This document shows, piece after piece, positions 41,521-50,709 of a DNA stretch of 64,000 nucleotides. The translations under genes were made by a program, and so were the position numbers. Where the stretch lies: NCBI GenBank assembly GCA_021201335.1, contig JAJQFD010000023.1, positions 85,100-149,099 of the forward strand. The letters are read 5' to 3'. This DNA comes from Bacteroides sp. Its GTDB lineage: Bacteria > Bacteroidota > Bacteroidia > Bacteroidales > Bacteroidaceae. Positions within the stretch are counted from its first letter, which is position 1. Every line of letters starts with the position of its first letter. The notes beneath the pieces are model-generated. The model saw only the letters and a list, made by a program, of their open reading frames with translations, was not told the DNA's origin and did not search any database.

Positions 41521-43281
41521 ATGAAAAAAAGATTTTATTCTTTCTGTTTCCTATTTACAACCATGCTGGGAACACTTTCTGCCCAAGAAGCAAATATTCC
41601 ACAGGATTTCTTTTATGCCGAAGAACCTCTGGATTTTAATCTGCCCCAATTTGATTTTACTCTTCCTCTACCGCAGGGAGCTGGATTCTGTCTTCCACTA
41701 ACGGCTGGCGAAGGAATTGCCTACGAGCAAACAGACGAAGCCTTTTACTACTTCAGTCCCCGTTATCTATGGCAAAATTCGTTTGCCTTCCGATTCAGCC
41801 TTTCTCCAGACAATGAGAAAGATTGTTTATGGATGTATATAATACATGGTAACAAAGAAAGAGTGAAGCAGGAGATCGACTATAACAGAAAAAAGAATCC
41901 AAAAGGAGTTTACAGTTCTCTTTCTTCCTTTAAAACTTCGTTGGGGCCTTCCATGAATTACAAGCAAACATTCCCCGATGGAAGTAACAACTATATATAT
42001 ATCGTATCACTGGGTGAGTTTTCTTTTTTATTCCGACTGAGCGGACAAACCGACAGCAAAAAAAAGAAACAATACGAAGAAATCATCAAACACGCTAAAG
42101 AAAACAACCTGGCATATCGCCGGGTAAGATATGAAACAAGAGTGGCAGCCGGAGACTATACATTCAGGGGAACAGACCTATTACAGGAACTTAAGTTATC
42201 CGACAACCACGGCGTACTACTAAACGAATTCACCTTCGAATGGGATAGCTTGGGATATAGTCTCCGTATACCCGAAAGATTTGAATACAAAGTCAGTGGA
42301 AAAATGATATACCGGACAGTCAACAACGTAAAAATATATACCGGGGACAGACCCGAAGGTATTATCGGAAGCACCAGCAGCTTTACACATAATGATCTGA
42401 CCATTTCTTTCCGGACATACGGAGAAGGTACAGACTGGGCCGATGAAAGTTTGCTTTCGCAAATTGCAATTTCCCACTTTTCGAAAGATATTGAAATTGT
42501 AGTTGATGGCGTCTCTTTCCCTGCGAAATATTACGGCAGTAAATCTTCAGGAACCATGAGCTTTACATTTTCATCCAAAAATTTCAATCATTTAGTAACC
42601 ATTAGCGGCATACATAATAAAAATCTGTCTTTGGTAGAGAAAGTAATTTCCGGATTAAAACTGGATATTCCTAAACCGACTTTTGCCAAACTGAGCATTG
42701 CCCGCTTACCGCAGATTTTGGGGTTAGATGATCCGGAACCTATTCAATTGGACAATCCACTTCCGTTGAATCACTCTTTTTCCCAAAGCTTCTTTGAGTG
42801 TAATTTAACGGATATTGGGATGCGGATTTACCTAAAAGGAAATCCTGAAGATTATAAATACTATATTGGTAACGAAAAAGAAGGAACGATCAAAAACGGT
42901 ATCATCCAGGGCAATCCTTCTGATGCTGCTGCCAATCGCCTTTCCATCTATAGGCAAACAGGCACCAATGACATCTTTCATCAACTTTCAAAAGGGATTA
43001 GACAAGTATCTGTAGAAGAGCATACCCGACTATTAAAACAAGCATTTTTAAACTACAATACCATTGAAGTAGTTCATGCCGGCGTAAACCGGATAAACGG
43101 GATTGACTGGAGTCTATTTTTCTATAGAACGGGACATCATTATACAGGGATACTCACTGCCTGGAAAGGAAATTATGAATTACAGCTTATAGTAAACCAT
43201 GACGGTGAAGAACAAGACGCGCTAAAAAAGGCAGCATACATAAAAACCGTATGGTTTAAGATACTGCCTGATTTCAATTAA
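41521..43281 (+). CDS. Secreted protein of unknown function, possibly three repeated domains
   Basis: 586 residues with a signal peptide (MKKRFYSFCFLFTTMLGTLSAQ) and no lipobox. I recognise no family. The chain looks like three similar alpha/beta segments (about 20-200, 215-380, 390-586), each with a beta-rich body followed by a helix: EEIIKHAKENNLA, VEKVISGLKLD and KKAAYIKTVWFKILPDF. This resembles the build of PsbP/MOG1-like small domains, but that is an impression, not an alignment. No catalytic motif is visible. It has its own promoter, lies after the xyloglucan enzymes and is convergent with a small lipoprotein gene 11 bases away. A link to glycan use is not shown by the sequence. Confidence 0.6.
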   Translation: MKKRFYSFCFLFTTMLGTLSAQEANIPQDFFYAEEPLDFNLPQFDFTLPLPQGAGFCLPLTAGEGIAYEQTDEAFYYFSPRYLWQNSFAFRFSLSPDNEKDCLWMYIIHGNKERVKQEIDYNRKKNPKGVYSSLSSFKTSLGPSMNYKQTFPDGSNNYIYIVSLGEFSFLFRLSGQTDSKKKKQYEEIIKHAKENNLAYRRVRYETRVAAGDYTFRGTDLLQELKLSDNHGVLLNEFTFEWDSLGYSLRIPERFEYKVSGKMIYRTVNNVKIYTGDRPEGIIGSTSSFTHNDLTISFRTYGEGTDWADESLLSQIAISHFSKDIEIVVDGVSFPAKYYGSKSSGTMSFTFSSKNFNHLVTISGIHNKNLSLVEKVISGLKLDIPKPTFAKLSIARLPQILGLDDPEPIQLDNPLPLNHSFSQSFFECNLTDIGMRIYLKGNPEDYKYYIGNEKEGTIKNGIIQGNPSDAAANRLSIYRQTGTNDIFHQLSKGIRQVSVEEHTRLLKQAFLNYNTIEVVHAGVNRINGIDWSLFFYRTGHHYTGILTAWKGNYELQLIVNHDGEEQDALKKAAYIKTVWFKILPDFN

Positions 43282-43292
43282 TAATATTCGGA

Positions 43293-43676
43293 TTACTTTA
43301 TCCGTATAAGCTGATAGAAAATAACATTTTCTGAATTTAACGGAAGCGGATTTGCCCAATTATTTATTGCAATAGTTAAAATACCATCCTGAATATTTAC
43401 AGGTAACCTAATCTCTGCTGTACTGGAGCTGAAATAAGAATAACCGTATATATCTTCCAGCTCAAATTTTCGCCACTCTAAGTCATCACCGGTAAAAGTA
43501 ATAATTTCCGTCATTTGAGAAGAAGTAGGATCAGTCCATTCCCCCTCCAATGCCTTTTTGGTGTTTTTTAATGATAAACCTTTAAAATTGACATTATCCT
43601 GCAATTTATCATCATCTCCGCAGGAAGCATACAGCATACTTAAGATGCAAAAAAGGTAGAAAAGATGCTTTTTCAT
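43293..43676 (-). CDS. Small hypothetical lipoprotein
   Basis: 127 residues with signal peptide and lipobox MLYASC followed by acidic GDDD, which in Bacteroidetes favours surface export of lipoproteins. The remainder is a beta-rich lipocalin-like pattern (ALEGEWTDPTSSQMTEIITF ... YQLIRIK). No catalytic residues or known family. A TATATTTG box lies 32 bases upstream. It is convergent with the larger secreted protein gene. Confidence 0.6.
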   Translation of the reverse strand: MKKHLFYLFCILSMLYASCGDDDKLQDNVNFKGLSLKNTKKALEGEWTDPTSSQMTEIITFTGDDLEWRKFELEDIYGYSYFSSSTAEIRLPVNIQDGILTIAINNWANPLPLNSENVIFYQLIRIK

Positions 43677-43707
43677 GTCTCAATGCAGTTTAAAATTATG
43701 AACTACA

Positions 43708-43715
43708 CAAATATA
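43708..43715 (-). promoter_or_regulatory. -7 box of the small lipoprotein gene
   Basis: TATATTTG on the minus strand, 32 bases before the start at 43676; it matches TAnnTTTG. No clear -33 is seen. Confidence 0.4.
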
Positions 43716-43791
43716 TTAATTTTGTTTGAAAAGAAAAATGAGACTGTTCAGCGTCTTCTTTTAAATATTCTAAAATTATATAACCGTGTAA

Positions 43792-43854
43792 AATGTAGTG
43801 AAGGACCTGTAATAAACCGTTCAGCGGTTTATTTCACAGATCCTTCGCTGCATT
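43792..43854 (-). terminator. Long hairpin downstream of bipA
   Basis: Arms 43792-43819 and 43825-43854 pair over about 28 bases with few mismatches around the loop TTCAG. It lies 42 bases after the bipA stop, and the minus strand beyond it is T-rich but interrupted. Confidence 0.7.
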
Positions 43855-43895
43855 CCGGATTACTTCCGGAAGTCTATTATAAAAAGAAAAGCTTA

Positions 43896-45695
43896 TCAGT
43901 TCTTATTCGCACGCTTTCTTTCATTCTCATCCAAAATGATTTTCCGCATACGCATACTTTTCGGAGTCACTTCCACATATTCATCTTCCTTGATGTATTC
44001 CAAAGCCTCTTCTAACGAGAATTGTACAGGCGGAATCAACCGGACTTTATCATCTGCTCCCGAAGCACGCATATTAGTCAGTTTCTTAGACTTGGTAACA
44101 TTTATCACCAGATCTTTATCATGCGAGTTTTCGCCTACCACTTGTCCAGCATAAATATCTTCCTGCGGGAAGATGAAGAAACGTCCGCGATCTTGTAGTT
44201 TATCAATAGCATACGCAAAAGCAGTGCCCGATTCCATTGCAATAAGAGAACCATTGGTCCGTCTTTCTATTTCGCCTTTGTAAGGTTGATACTCTTTAAA
44301 ACGATGTGCCATAATAGCCTCTCCTGCAGAAGCAGTTAATACGTTGGTACGTAAACCGATGATACCACGGGATGGAATATTAAATTCCAGATTAATGCGT
44401 TCACCTGTATTCTCCATCATAGTCATTTCTCCTTTCCGGCGAGTTACCATATCGATAATCTTACTCGAAAATTCTTCAGGTACATTAATGGTCAATTCTT
44501 CTATGGGTTCAGATTTCTTGCCGTCTATTTCCTTGTAAATAACTTGCGGCTGTCCTACCTGCAATTCGTATCCCTCACGACGCATAGTTTCAATTAACAC
44601 AGATAAATGAAGTACTCCCCGCCCGTATACCAGCCATTTATCATCTTCTTCGTTCTTAATGACCCGAAGAGCCAAGTTCTTATCCAGTTCTTTCATCAGA
44701 CGGTCGTGAATATGACGGGATGTTACATACTTACCATCTTTGCCAAAAAACGGAGAATCATTGATGGCAAATAACATACTCATGGTAGGTTCATCAATAT
44801 CAATGGTGGGTAGTGGTTCCGGATTTTCGTAATCACAAATGGTATCACCAATTTCAAAATTTTCAATACCGATCAATGCACAAATATCTCCAGAAGAAAC
44901 CTCGGTTGTTTTGGCCCGTCCCAATCCTTCAAAAACATGCACTTCCTTGATTTTCGACTTTACAATACTACCATCCCTCTTGGCAAGTGATACATTCATT
45001 CCTTCTTTCAGGGTACCCCGATGTATACGACCAATAGCAATACGCCCCGTATAAGCAGAATAATCCAGTGAAGTAATCAACATCTGTGGAGTGCCTTCGA
45101 TTTTTTCCGGCGCAGGTATATTTTCAAGAATACAATCCAGTAACGGAGTAATGGAATCTGTCGGCTGCTTCCAGTCTGTGCTCATCCAGCCATTCTTTGC
45201 AGAACCATAAATAGTCGGAAAGTCCAGTTGCTCTTCAGTGGCTTCCAGACTGAACATCAGATCGAACACCATTTCATGCACTTCATCCGGACGACAGTTG
45301 GGTTTATCCACTTTATTAATAACCACAATAGGTTTCAGCCCGATCTGCAATGCTTTCTGGAGTACAAAGCGGGTCTGAGGCATAGGCCCTTCAAAGGCAT
45401 CAACTAAAAGCAGGCAACCGTCGGCCATGTTTAATACACGTTCTACTTCACCACCAAAATCGCTATGCCCCGGAGTATCAATGATATTGATCTTCGTTTC
45501 TTTATAATTGATGGATACGTTTTTTGATAGAATAGTAATTCCTCGTTCACGTTCCAGATCATTGTTATCCAAAATTAATTCACCACTGCTTTGGTTATCC
45601 CTGAAAAGATGTCCGGCCAAAAGCATTTTATCAACAAGGGTCGTTTTCCCATGGTCCACATGGGCAATAATTGCAATATTCCTAATATTTTGCAT
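43896..45695 (-). CDS. typA: Ribosome-associated GTPase BipA/TypA
   Basis: 599 residues, the usual length. GTPase motifs are complete: G1 AHVDHGKTT near the N-terminus, G3 [17 protein letters not shown]4 [10 protein letters not shown]-Tu domain II, domain III and EF-G-like domain V follow, plus the C-terminal BipA-specific region ([18 protein letters not shown], ending [15 protein letters not shown]). BipA binds the 70S ribosome and supports 50S assembly and stress or low-temperature growth. It diverges from rpsO, as is common in Bacteroidales. A TAACTTTG box sits 23 bases upstream. The frame is intact. Confidence 0.97.
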   Translation of the reverse strand: MQNIRNIAIIAHVDHGKTTLVDKMLLAGHLFRDNQSSGELILDNNDLERERGITILSKNVSINYKETKINIIDTPGHSDFGGEVERVLNMADGCLLLVDAFEGPMPQTRFVLQKALQIGLKPIVVINKVDKPNCRPDEVHEMVFDLMFSLEATEEQLDFPTIYGSAKNGWMSTDWKQPTDSITPLLDCILENIPAPEKIEGTPQMLITSLDYSAYTGRIAIGRIHRGTLKEGMNVSLAKRDGSIVKSKIKEVHVFEGLGRAKTTEVSSGDICALIGIENFEIGDTICDYENPEPLPTIDIDEPTMSMLFAINDSPFFGKDGKYVTSRHIHDRLMKELDKNLALRVIKNEEDDKWLVYGRGVLHLSVLIETMRREGYELQVGQPQVIYKEIDGKKSEPIEELTINVPEEFSSKIIDMVTRRKGEMTMMENTGERINLEFNIPSRGIIGLRTNVLTASAGEAIMAHRFKEYQPYKGEIERRTNGSLIAMESGTAFAYAIDKLQDRGRFFIFPQEDIYAGQVVGENSHDKDLVINVTKSKKLTNMRASGADDKVRLIPPVQFSLEEALEYIKEDEYVEVTPKSMRMRKIILDENERKRANKN

Positions 45696-45717
45696 ACAAT
45701 ACCTATTAAATTGGGCG

Positions 45718-45725
45718 CAAAGTTA
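45718..45725 (-). promoter_or_regulatory. -7 box of bipA/typA
   Basis: TAACTTTG on the minus strand, 23 bases before the typA start, matches TAnnTTTG; the implied leader is very short. Confidence 0.5.
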
Positions 45726-45898
45726 GTCAATTAATCTGGAATAAGGAATTAAGAGCTGTGAATTAGAGGAGGTTAACCGTATAAACGAAAAATAGACGAT
45801 ATTTAGAGGAAGTTAAATAAATCTTATAAAAAAATCATTTTAGTACCTCATCCTAGAAGATTTTTTCTTTCTATATTCTTAGTTTTAAATTATTTAGC

Positions 45899-45906
45899 TA
45901 TCTTTG
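45899..45906 (+). promoter_or_regulatory. -7 box of rpsO
   Basis: TATCTTTG matches TAnnTTTG, 46 bases before the rpsO start, in an AT-rich region typical of ribosomal-protein promoters. Confidence 0.5.
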
Positions 45907-45951
45907 CAGCCTCGAAAATAAAACTTTATATATTTATTTAAGCTAAGAATT

Positions 45952-46221
45952 ATGTATTTAGATTCAGCTAAGAAACAAGAAATCTTTGAAAAATACGGAA
46001 AGTCTAACACTGATACTGGCTCCCCTGAAGCACAGATTGCATTGTTTTCCTACCGTATTTCTCACCTGACCGAACATTTAAAGGTCAACAGAAAAGATTA
46101 TAGCACAGAAAGATCATTAACAATGTTGGTAGGAAAGCGTCGTAGATTGCTGAACTACCTGAAAGACAGAGATATCAGCAGATATCGTGCCATTGTTAAA
46201 GAACTTGGTTTAAGAAAGTAA
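45952..46221 (+). CDS. rpsO: 30S ribosomal protein S15
   Basis: 89 residues, full length for S15. It starts [18 protein letters not shown] and has the family core [23 protein letters not shown], then [24 protein letters not shown] and a C-terminal [13 protein letters not shown]15 binds 16S rRNA (h20/h22) and is an early assembler of the platform. It is a single-gene unit with its own promoter box and a strong terminator right after it. Confidence 0.98.
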   Translation: MYLDSAKKQEIFEKYGKSNTDTGSPEAQIALFSYRISHLTEHLKVNRKDYSTERSLTMLVGKRRRLLNYLKDRDISRYRAIVKELGLRK

Positions 46222-46248
46222 GAAATTACTTTTTAGCGAAAGCGAATA

Positions 46249-46286
46249 AAAAAAAAGAAGGTGCCGGAATGACACCTTCTTTTTTT
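46249..46286 (+). terminator. rpsO terminator, probably bidirectional
   Basis: Stem AAGAAGGTG (46255-46263) with CACCTTCTT (46273-46281), loop CCGGAATGA, flanked by an A-tract on the left and T7 on the right. It can serve rpsO and the convergent lipoprotein gene. Confidence 0.92.
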
Positions 46287-46315
46287 GTAGCATATATTGT
46301 ATTATTCAACTATAA

Positions 46316-47452
46316 TTAGCTTACTCTTTTCAGCTTTTTCGTTTTATAATCAATCTTATATTTCCGGACAACAACTGACTCACCGGTATACTTATATTCC
46401 TTTTTTGACAAAGGTGTTCCCCAAAGGCTGAATTCCGTTTCATACTGAAGACGTCCATTCCTCACTAACTTTTCACTCCTTATTTTTTTATTAATAATTT
46501 CCTGAGTCAGGGTATCCCCGTTGGCAAGAGGAGAAACTTTCTCGGCATAAATTTCTTTTTCCTTCAACCACTTATTTATATACAGATAACGTCTGTTAAT
46601 ATGACCTTTTGGCAACTGTTCATATTCAAATATTTCATATTCGGGAGGGTTAGAAGAAGGATAATAACAATATTGCCTTGTTTTCGTCAAAATGGTATCA
46701 TTGTAAAACTCTTCCTTGTGAATGTCGAATTTATCATAAGTAACAACCTTATATCTTTTCCCGGATTGGTCTTTCTTAAGAGTAAACGAAAGTTTATAAG
46801 TACTTCCATTGATATCACTTGCCCAGAAATCATCCGATTGTGTAATACACCAGTCCAACTGTTCCGCATCTTTTATAAATAAATTATCTTTAGTATTTCT
46901 CTGATTAAGTATGCCGATAACTTCCATTTTATCATTACGGACAATTTCAATATTTTCATGAACAGTTATATTTGCGGTATCACCCTTTAACAGAAAGTTC
47001 AAAATAAAATCTTTTTCAGAATTTTCTTCTTCACTCTGCTGCAATAAATCACCGGTTGTAGCCAATAAAACGCCTTCTATTACTCCACCATCCGTATATT
47101 TTATTTTAAAAATGGAATAATAGCTACATTCAGAGCTATTTCCTGCTGCACCAAGTATTTTCCCATCTTCCTGATAGTATCGAATTTCAGAATTTGCAGG
47201 TCCGTATGCTTCGATTGTTTGGATGGTAATTCCGTTCTTTTTTTCCTCAGAAAAATCTGCCAGAATAGAAGGTCCGTAAAGAAAAATATGATCTTCGTAG
47301 GTCTTGTCGAAGACACGTGGGTCCTTTATTACAACCTCTTCTGTTTGTTCAGTTTCAACCGTTATTCCTTTCTTCGTCTCAATTTTACAGGAAGAAAACG
47401 AGATTATTATACATACTGTTATGAGTACATTCGTTTTTCTTAGTGTTTCCAT
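46316..47452 (-). CDS. Hypothetical lipoprotein
   Basis: 378 residues, signal peptide with lipobox FSSC (MRE-like start METLRKTNVLITVCIIISFSSC). The body is charged, beta-rich and has no motif I recognise; the C-terminal third shows repeating Tyr/Lys strand patterns (NRRYLYINKWLKEKEIY, YETEFSLWGTPLSKKEYKY) like the MORN/antitoxin-toxin YwqK type of repeat that many Bacteroidetes lipoproteins have. That similarity is by eye only. It is convergent with rpsO and shares its terminator. Function unknown. Confidence 0.6.
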   Translation of the reverse strand: METLRKTNVLITVCIIISFSSCKIETKKGITVETEQTEEVVIKDPRVFDKTYEDHIFLYGPSILADFSEEKKNGITIQTIEAYGPANSEIRYYQEDGKILGAAGNSSECSYYSIFKIKYTDGGVIEGVLLATTGDLLQQSEEENSEKDFILNFLLKGDTANITVHENIEIVRNDKMEVIGILNQRNTKDNLFIKDAEQLDWCITQSDDFWASDINGSTYKLSFTLKKDQSGKRYKVVTYDKFDIHKEEFYNDTILTKTRQYCYYPSSNPPEYEIFEYEQLPKGHINRRYLYINKWLKEKEIYAEKVSPLANGDTLTQEIINKKIRSEKLVRNGRLQYETEFSLWGTPLSKKEYKYTGESVVVRKYKIDYKTKKLKRVS

Positions 47453-48096
47453 AATGTGTTTTATTAGGGCATTGTGTATTATTATACAATAAAAGATTTC
47501 TAAAGAAAAAGGGCAACATCTCGAAGGACTTTTTTATTGTATCCACAAATTTAATATTTTTTTATTCAGTAATGAGGCTTGCACGTATTTTTTTTGTATT
47601 CAGAAGATACAATCTTATCAAGAAGAGACTGCATTTTCTGTGCAGCCTCTTCTTTGACCATCCCCTGTTCATTTCACTCACTGATTAGGATTAACTGGTG
47701 GGGTTAGGTACTCACTTAAAAAATAACTGGTTATTATATACTTTATATGTAGTAATTAATGTTCCTTTGTAATATAGATATTTCTCAAATTAATTTCAGA
47801 GTTTCTAATGTTCAGTTTCCGCTTCGGGCTATTTAAATCTTGGTTTTAGCCTCTCAATATTCGTAACTCATTCTTGTACAAAGATATAGGTTTTATCTTC
47901 TTTTTAAAAAATATAAGCCTATTTTGTTACGGATCTGATTTTCAGCTAATTATCAAGAGTTTAAGATTTAAATATGCAAATACGGATTTAATCGGACAAG
48001 TTTACGCATTTCTTCTTGCATCTTCAATTGTTTCCAATTTCGCAAGAAATCTTATATTTGCAGATAGCATATTAATACAATAGTTTAAAACTTATT
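47453..48096. other. Intergenic region with one hairpin and the XRE promoter
   Basis: 644 bases without a credible gene. A 14-bp imperfect stem AAGAAGAGACTGCA/TGCAGCCTCTTCTT lies at 47620-47654 followed by a short T run; it could be a terminator remnant. The XRE gene's promoter box is at 48053. The rest is AT-rich and featureless. Confidence 0.45.
48053..48060 (+). promoter_or_regulatory. -7 box of the XRE regulator
   Basis: TATATTTG matches TAnnTTTG, 36 bases before the start at 48097; a TTG lies about 21 bases further upstream. Confidence 0.5.
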
Positions 48097-48688
48097 ATGA
48101 AAGAAAAAGAGAGGAAAGGAATCATTGAAAAAAAGCAAAAACCTCATCATGGCAAAAACATTAAATGGTTCCGTAAACAAAAAGGGTATTCACAGGAATA
48201 CATCGCAACATTATTCGGTACCAATACTTCACAGCAGCAAATCTCGAATTGGGAGAATGAAGAAGAACTCTCAGATGAGATTTTATCCAAATTCGCGCTC
48301 TTTTTGGATATAGGAATCTCGTGGCTCAAAGAAGCGATTTTAGACGATGAACTGGGTTACTATTCACAGGATGGGTATGGAAACACTAACTTCCAGAAGA
48401 ATGATCAGATGGTACATGCAGTACATGATCCCGTGGAGGCAATGGAAAAGGTCTATAAAGACAGCGCTAAGAAGATTCAGAATGCTTACATAGATGCAAA
48501 TAACCGGATTTCAGAATCCTATAATGATGCAAAAGAAGTTTTCCAGAACCACCAGAAAAAAAACCGAAAATTTCTATAAGTATCTAATTGAAGAACAAAA
48601 AACTGAAATTGAAAGGGTCACCGGCGAAAATAACCAACTAATAGATAAAATATTAGTTATTGCTGAGAAAGTAGCGGAAAAGATTTGA
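48097..48688 (+). pseudogene. XRE-family regulator with coiled-coil tail, frameshifted at A8
   Basis: The first frame (48097-48579, 160 residues) has a Cro/CI helix-turn-helix at about residues 22-80 (YSQEYIATLFGTNTSQQQIS, NWENEEELSDEILSKFALFL), then a helical linker, and ends with KKNRKFL. One base less in the run of eight A (48556-48563) continues it as KKTENFYKYLIEEQKTEIER and on to VAEKVAEKI at 48688, a coiled-coil end of about 37 residues expected to oligomerise. The intact protein would be about 196 residues. The 160-residue form still has the whole DNA-binding domain and could work. A8 slippage, decay or sequencing error are all possible. Its target is unknown; it stands alone between rpsO/lipoprotein and the lipid operon. 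Confidence 0.75.
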
Positions 48689-49312
48689 TGGTGAACAAGG
48701 ATTCAAACTGAATTTATAGCAAAGGAGGTATCTGAAATGATCGGACTACTTCCTTTTTCAGCACTTATTAACTTAATTTCGCGAGAATATTATCCTAAAA
48801 AAAGGTATACACAATAAGGATATACTACTTTCGAAGTAAAATCGTATCCACATTTCCCGTATAAAGTTTGCCTGATGGAAAAGGGAGATTTTTAGAGTAG
48901 ATATATACCCACACGATTCAGCCAGCAGGAAGAAGCTTTTTCTTGGCTTAGTTCTCTCTCTATCCTTCTGACTGAATCTACGCATAACCCGGTTAGGAGT
49001 ATGCTTTAATTACTTCCGCCAAAGTAAACCATATATATTTTACTAATCTTTTCTTATATCACAAAAATAAGACGGAAAAATGCCCCCTACAATGCCTTTC
49101 CCCTTATTTATCGTAGGAATTACTCTAAATCATAAGTAGATTTAGCACCCTGTTAATAGGTATTTGGTATCCTACTTTATCTTTAAAATGTTTTTTAACA
49201 GAAAACTTTTACAACTTTTATAGTTTTCTCTATTAACAAAGCCATAATTATTCAAAAAACATTTTAATCTTTGCAACTCTAAAAATCAGTGAGGAAACAA
49301 GTAAGCTAATTT
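48689..49312. other. Intergenic region before the lipid operon
   Basis: 624 bases with no credible gene. A terminator for the XRE gene is at 48721-48758. Near the right end AATCTTTG (49266-49273) is a one-mismatch -7 box, 40 bases before the acyltransferase start. Nothing else is recognised. Confidence 0.4.
48721..48758 (+). terminator. Terminator after the XRE gene
   Basis: AAAGGAGGTA (48721-48730) pairs with TACTTCCTTT (48747-48756) with one mismatch, and T residues follow. Confidence 0.6.
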
Positions 49313-50686
49313 ATGGCAAAAGAAAAGGATACATTCGAAGCAAAGTCGGGGGTAGGTTTTAAAGTGTTCAGCCACTATCTTCGCTTCGTTCATAATCAGA
49401 TTTATTATCGTAAACTGCATTGGATTGGTACCGAAAATATCCCGGAAAAAGGCCCTTTAATGATTGTTTCGGATCACCAGAATTGTCTATCGGATGCTTT
49501 GGCTTTGCTGATGGCTATCTTTCATACCCGCAAAAAAAGGCAACACCGCATCCTGGCACGTGCCAGTGTTTTCAAGCCAATATTTACAAAACCTTTACGA
49601 TGGTTGGGCATTATGCCTGCTTTCCGTCTGGAATATGAGGGCGCCGAATCTTTATCTAATAATGCAGATACTTTCAATGAATCAGAAAATGAATTATTAA
49701 AGGATGGAACATTAATTATATATCCCGAAGCCGGTCATCAAGATAAACGTTGGCTGGGTACTTTTTCATATGGATATACCCGGTTACTGTTTAATGCTGC
49801 TGCACGTACCAATTTTGAGAAAGAGTTTTTCATCCTGCCTTCTTGCAACCATTACTCAAATTATTTCAATATTCGGGAAGATGTACTGATTAAATTCGAC
49901 ACACCTATTTCAATTGCACCCTTTTATGAATTATATAAAACAAAACCTCGCACTGCCCAGCGTCAGGTAAATGCCTTGGTTCGAAAACAAATTTCCGGGT
50001 TAATGCTGGATATTACTGATCTGGAGAATTACGAATCGATCGATTATCTGAGAGAATCAGAATTTGGCAGAAAGTATGCATTGAATAATGGGTATGACCC
50101 AAATTATTTGCCAGATAAATTACTCGCAGATAAAAAACTGTTCGCTTCACTCGAACAAGCTAAAGAAGAGCGAGAAGAAGATATATTGAAAATATACCAG
50201 GAAATACGCAAACTCGAACAGGCAATAAAAGGATTACGCATTTCAGACTATGACTTTAACAAAAAGATATGTTTACCCAAGCTATTATTACAAGGATTAT
50301 TATTACTGATTCTTTGCCCGCTTTTTTTGTTTGCCTGTGTACCCAATTTATTTATATATCTATCACCCCGAATCATTACCCGCAAACTAACAGATAGGAT
50401 GTTTTACAGTAGCATCAACTTCGGATTTTATCTCCTGATCTCCATACCTTTATTTTATACAGTGGCTTTTGTATTAACATGGATCTTTACGAAATCACTA
50501 TTGATTGCTTTGCTATACTTGGTTTCTTTGCCGTTTTTAGGTATTTTTGCATGGAATTTTTATAAAGTGTTCAAACAGTGGCTGAGACAGTTGCGTTTTT
50601 ACTTCCTAAAAGAGAGAGAAAAATTAGAGGAAGTGAGCGTACTCAGGAATCACCTATTTAGCGCCCTGAATGAATTAATCAAGTGA
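49313..50686 (+). CDS. PlsC-like membrane acyltransferase
   Basis: 457 residues. The N-terminal half is an LPLAT/PlsC domain: His55 and Asp61 in DHQNCLSDAL (an HX5D variant of the usual HX4D), and the acceptor-site motif YPEAGHQDKRWLG at about 138-152 in place of FPEGTRS. A charged coiled segment (about 275-310) is followed by two or three membrane helices (about 325-350 and 365-410). Such enzymes transfer an acyl chain from ACP or CoA to a lipid acceptor at the inner membrane. First gene of a tight seven-gene run; the ketoacyl synthase starts 23 bases on. In flexirubin and aryl polyene clusters an acyltransferase of this type attaches the chain to its lipid anchor. The acceptor here is unknown. 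Confidence 0.85.
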   Translation: MAKEKDTFEAKSGVGFKVFSHYLRFVHNQIYYRKLHWIGTENIPEKGPLMIVSDHQNCLSDALALLMAIFHTRKKRQHRILARASVFKPIFTKPLRWLGIMPAFRLEYEGAESLSNNADTFNESENELLKDGTLIIYPEAGHQDKRWLGTFSYGYTRLLFNAAARTNFEKEFFILPSCNHYSNYFNIREDVLIKFDTPISIAPFYELYKTKPRTAQRQVNALVRKQISGLMLDITDLENYESIDYLRESEFGRKYALNNGYDPNYLPDKLLADKKLFASLEQAKEEREEDILKIYQEIRKLEQAIKGLRISDYDFNKKICLPKLLLQGLLLLILCPLFLFACVPNLFIYLSPRIITRKLTDRMFYSSINFGFYLLISIPLFYTVAFVLTWIFTKSLLIALLYLVSLPFLGIFAWNFYKVFKQWLRQLRFYFLKEREKLEEVSVLRNHLFSALNELIK

Positions 50687-50709
50687 AAGACTAATAAGAT
50701 TGTTCGATA

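Noticed and set aside
48760..49020. Possible inverted repeat around GATTCAG/CTGAATC
   Set aside because: The arms are short and the internal pairing is poor; it could be chance in AT-rich DNA.
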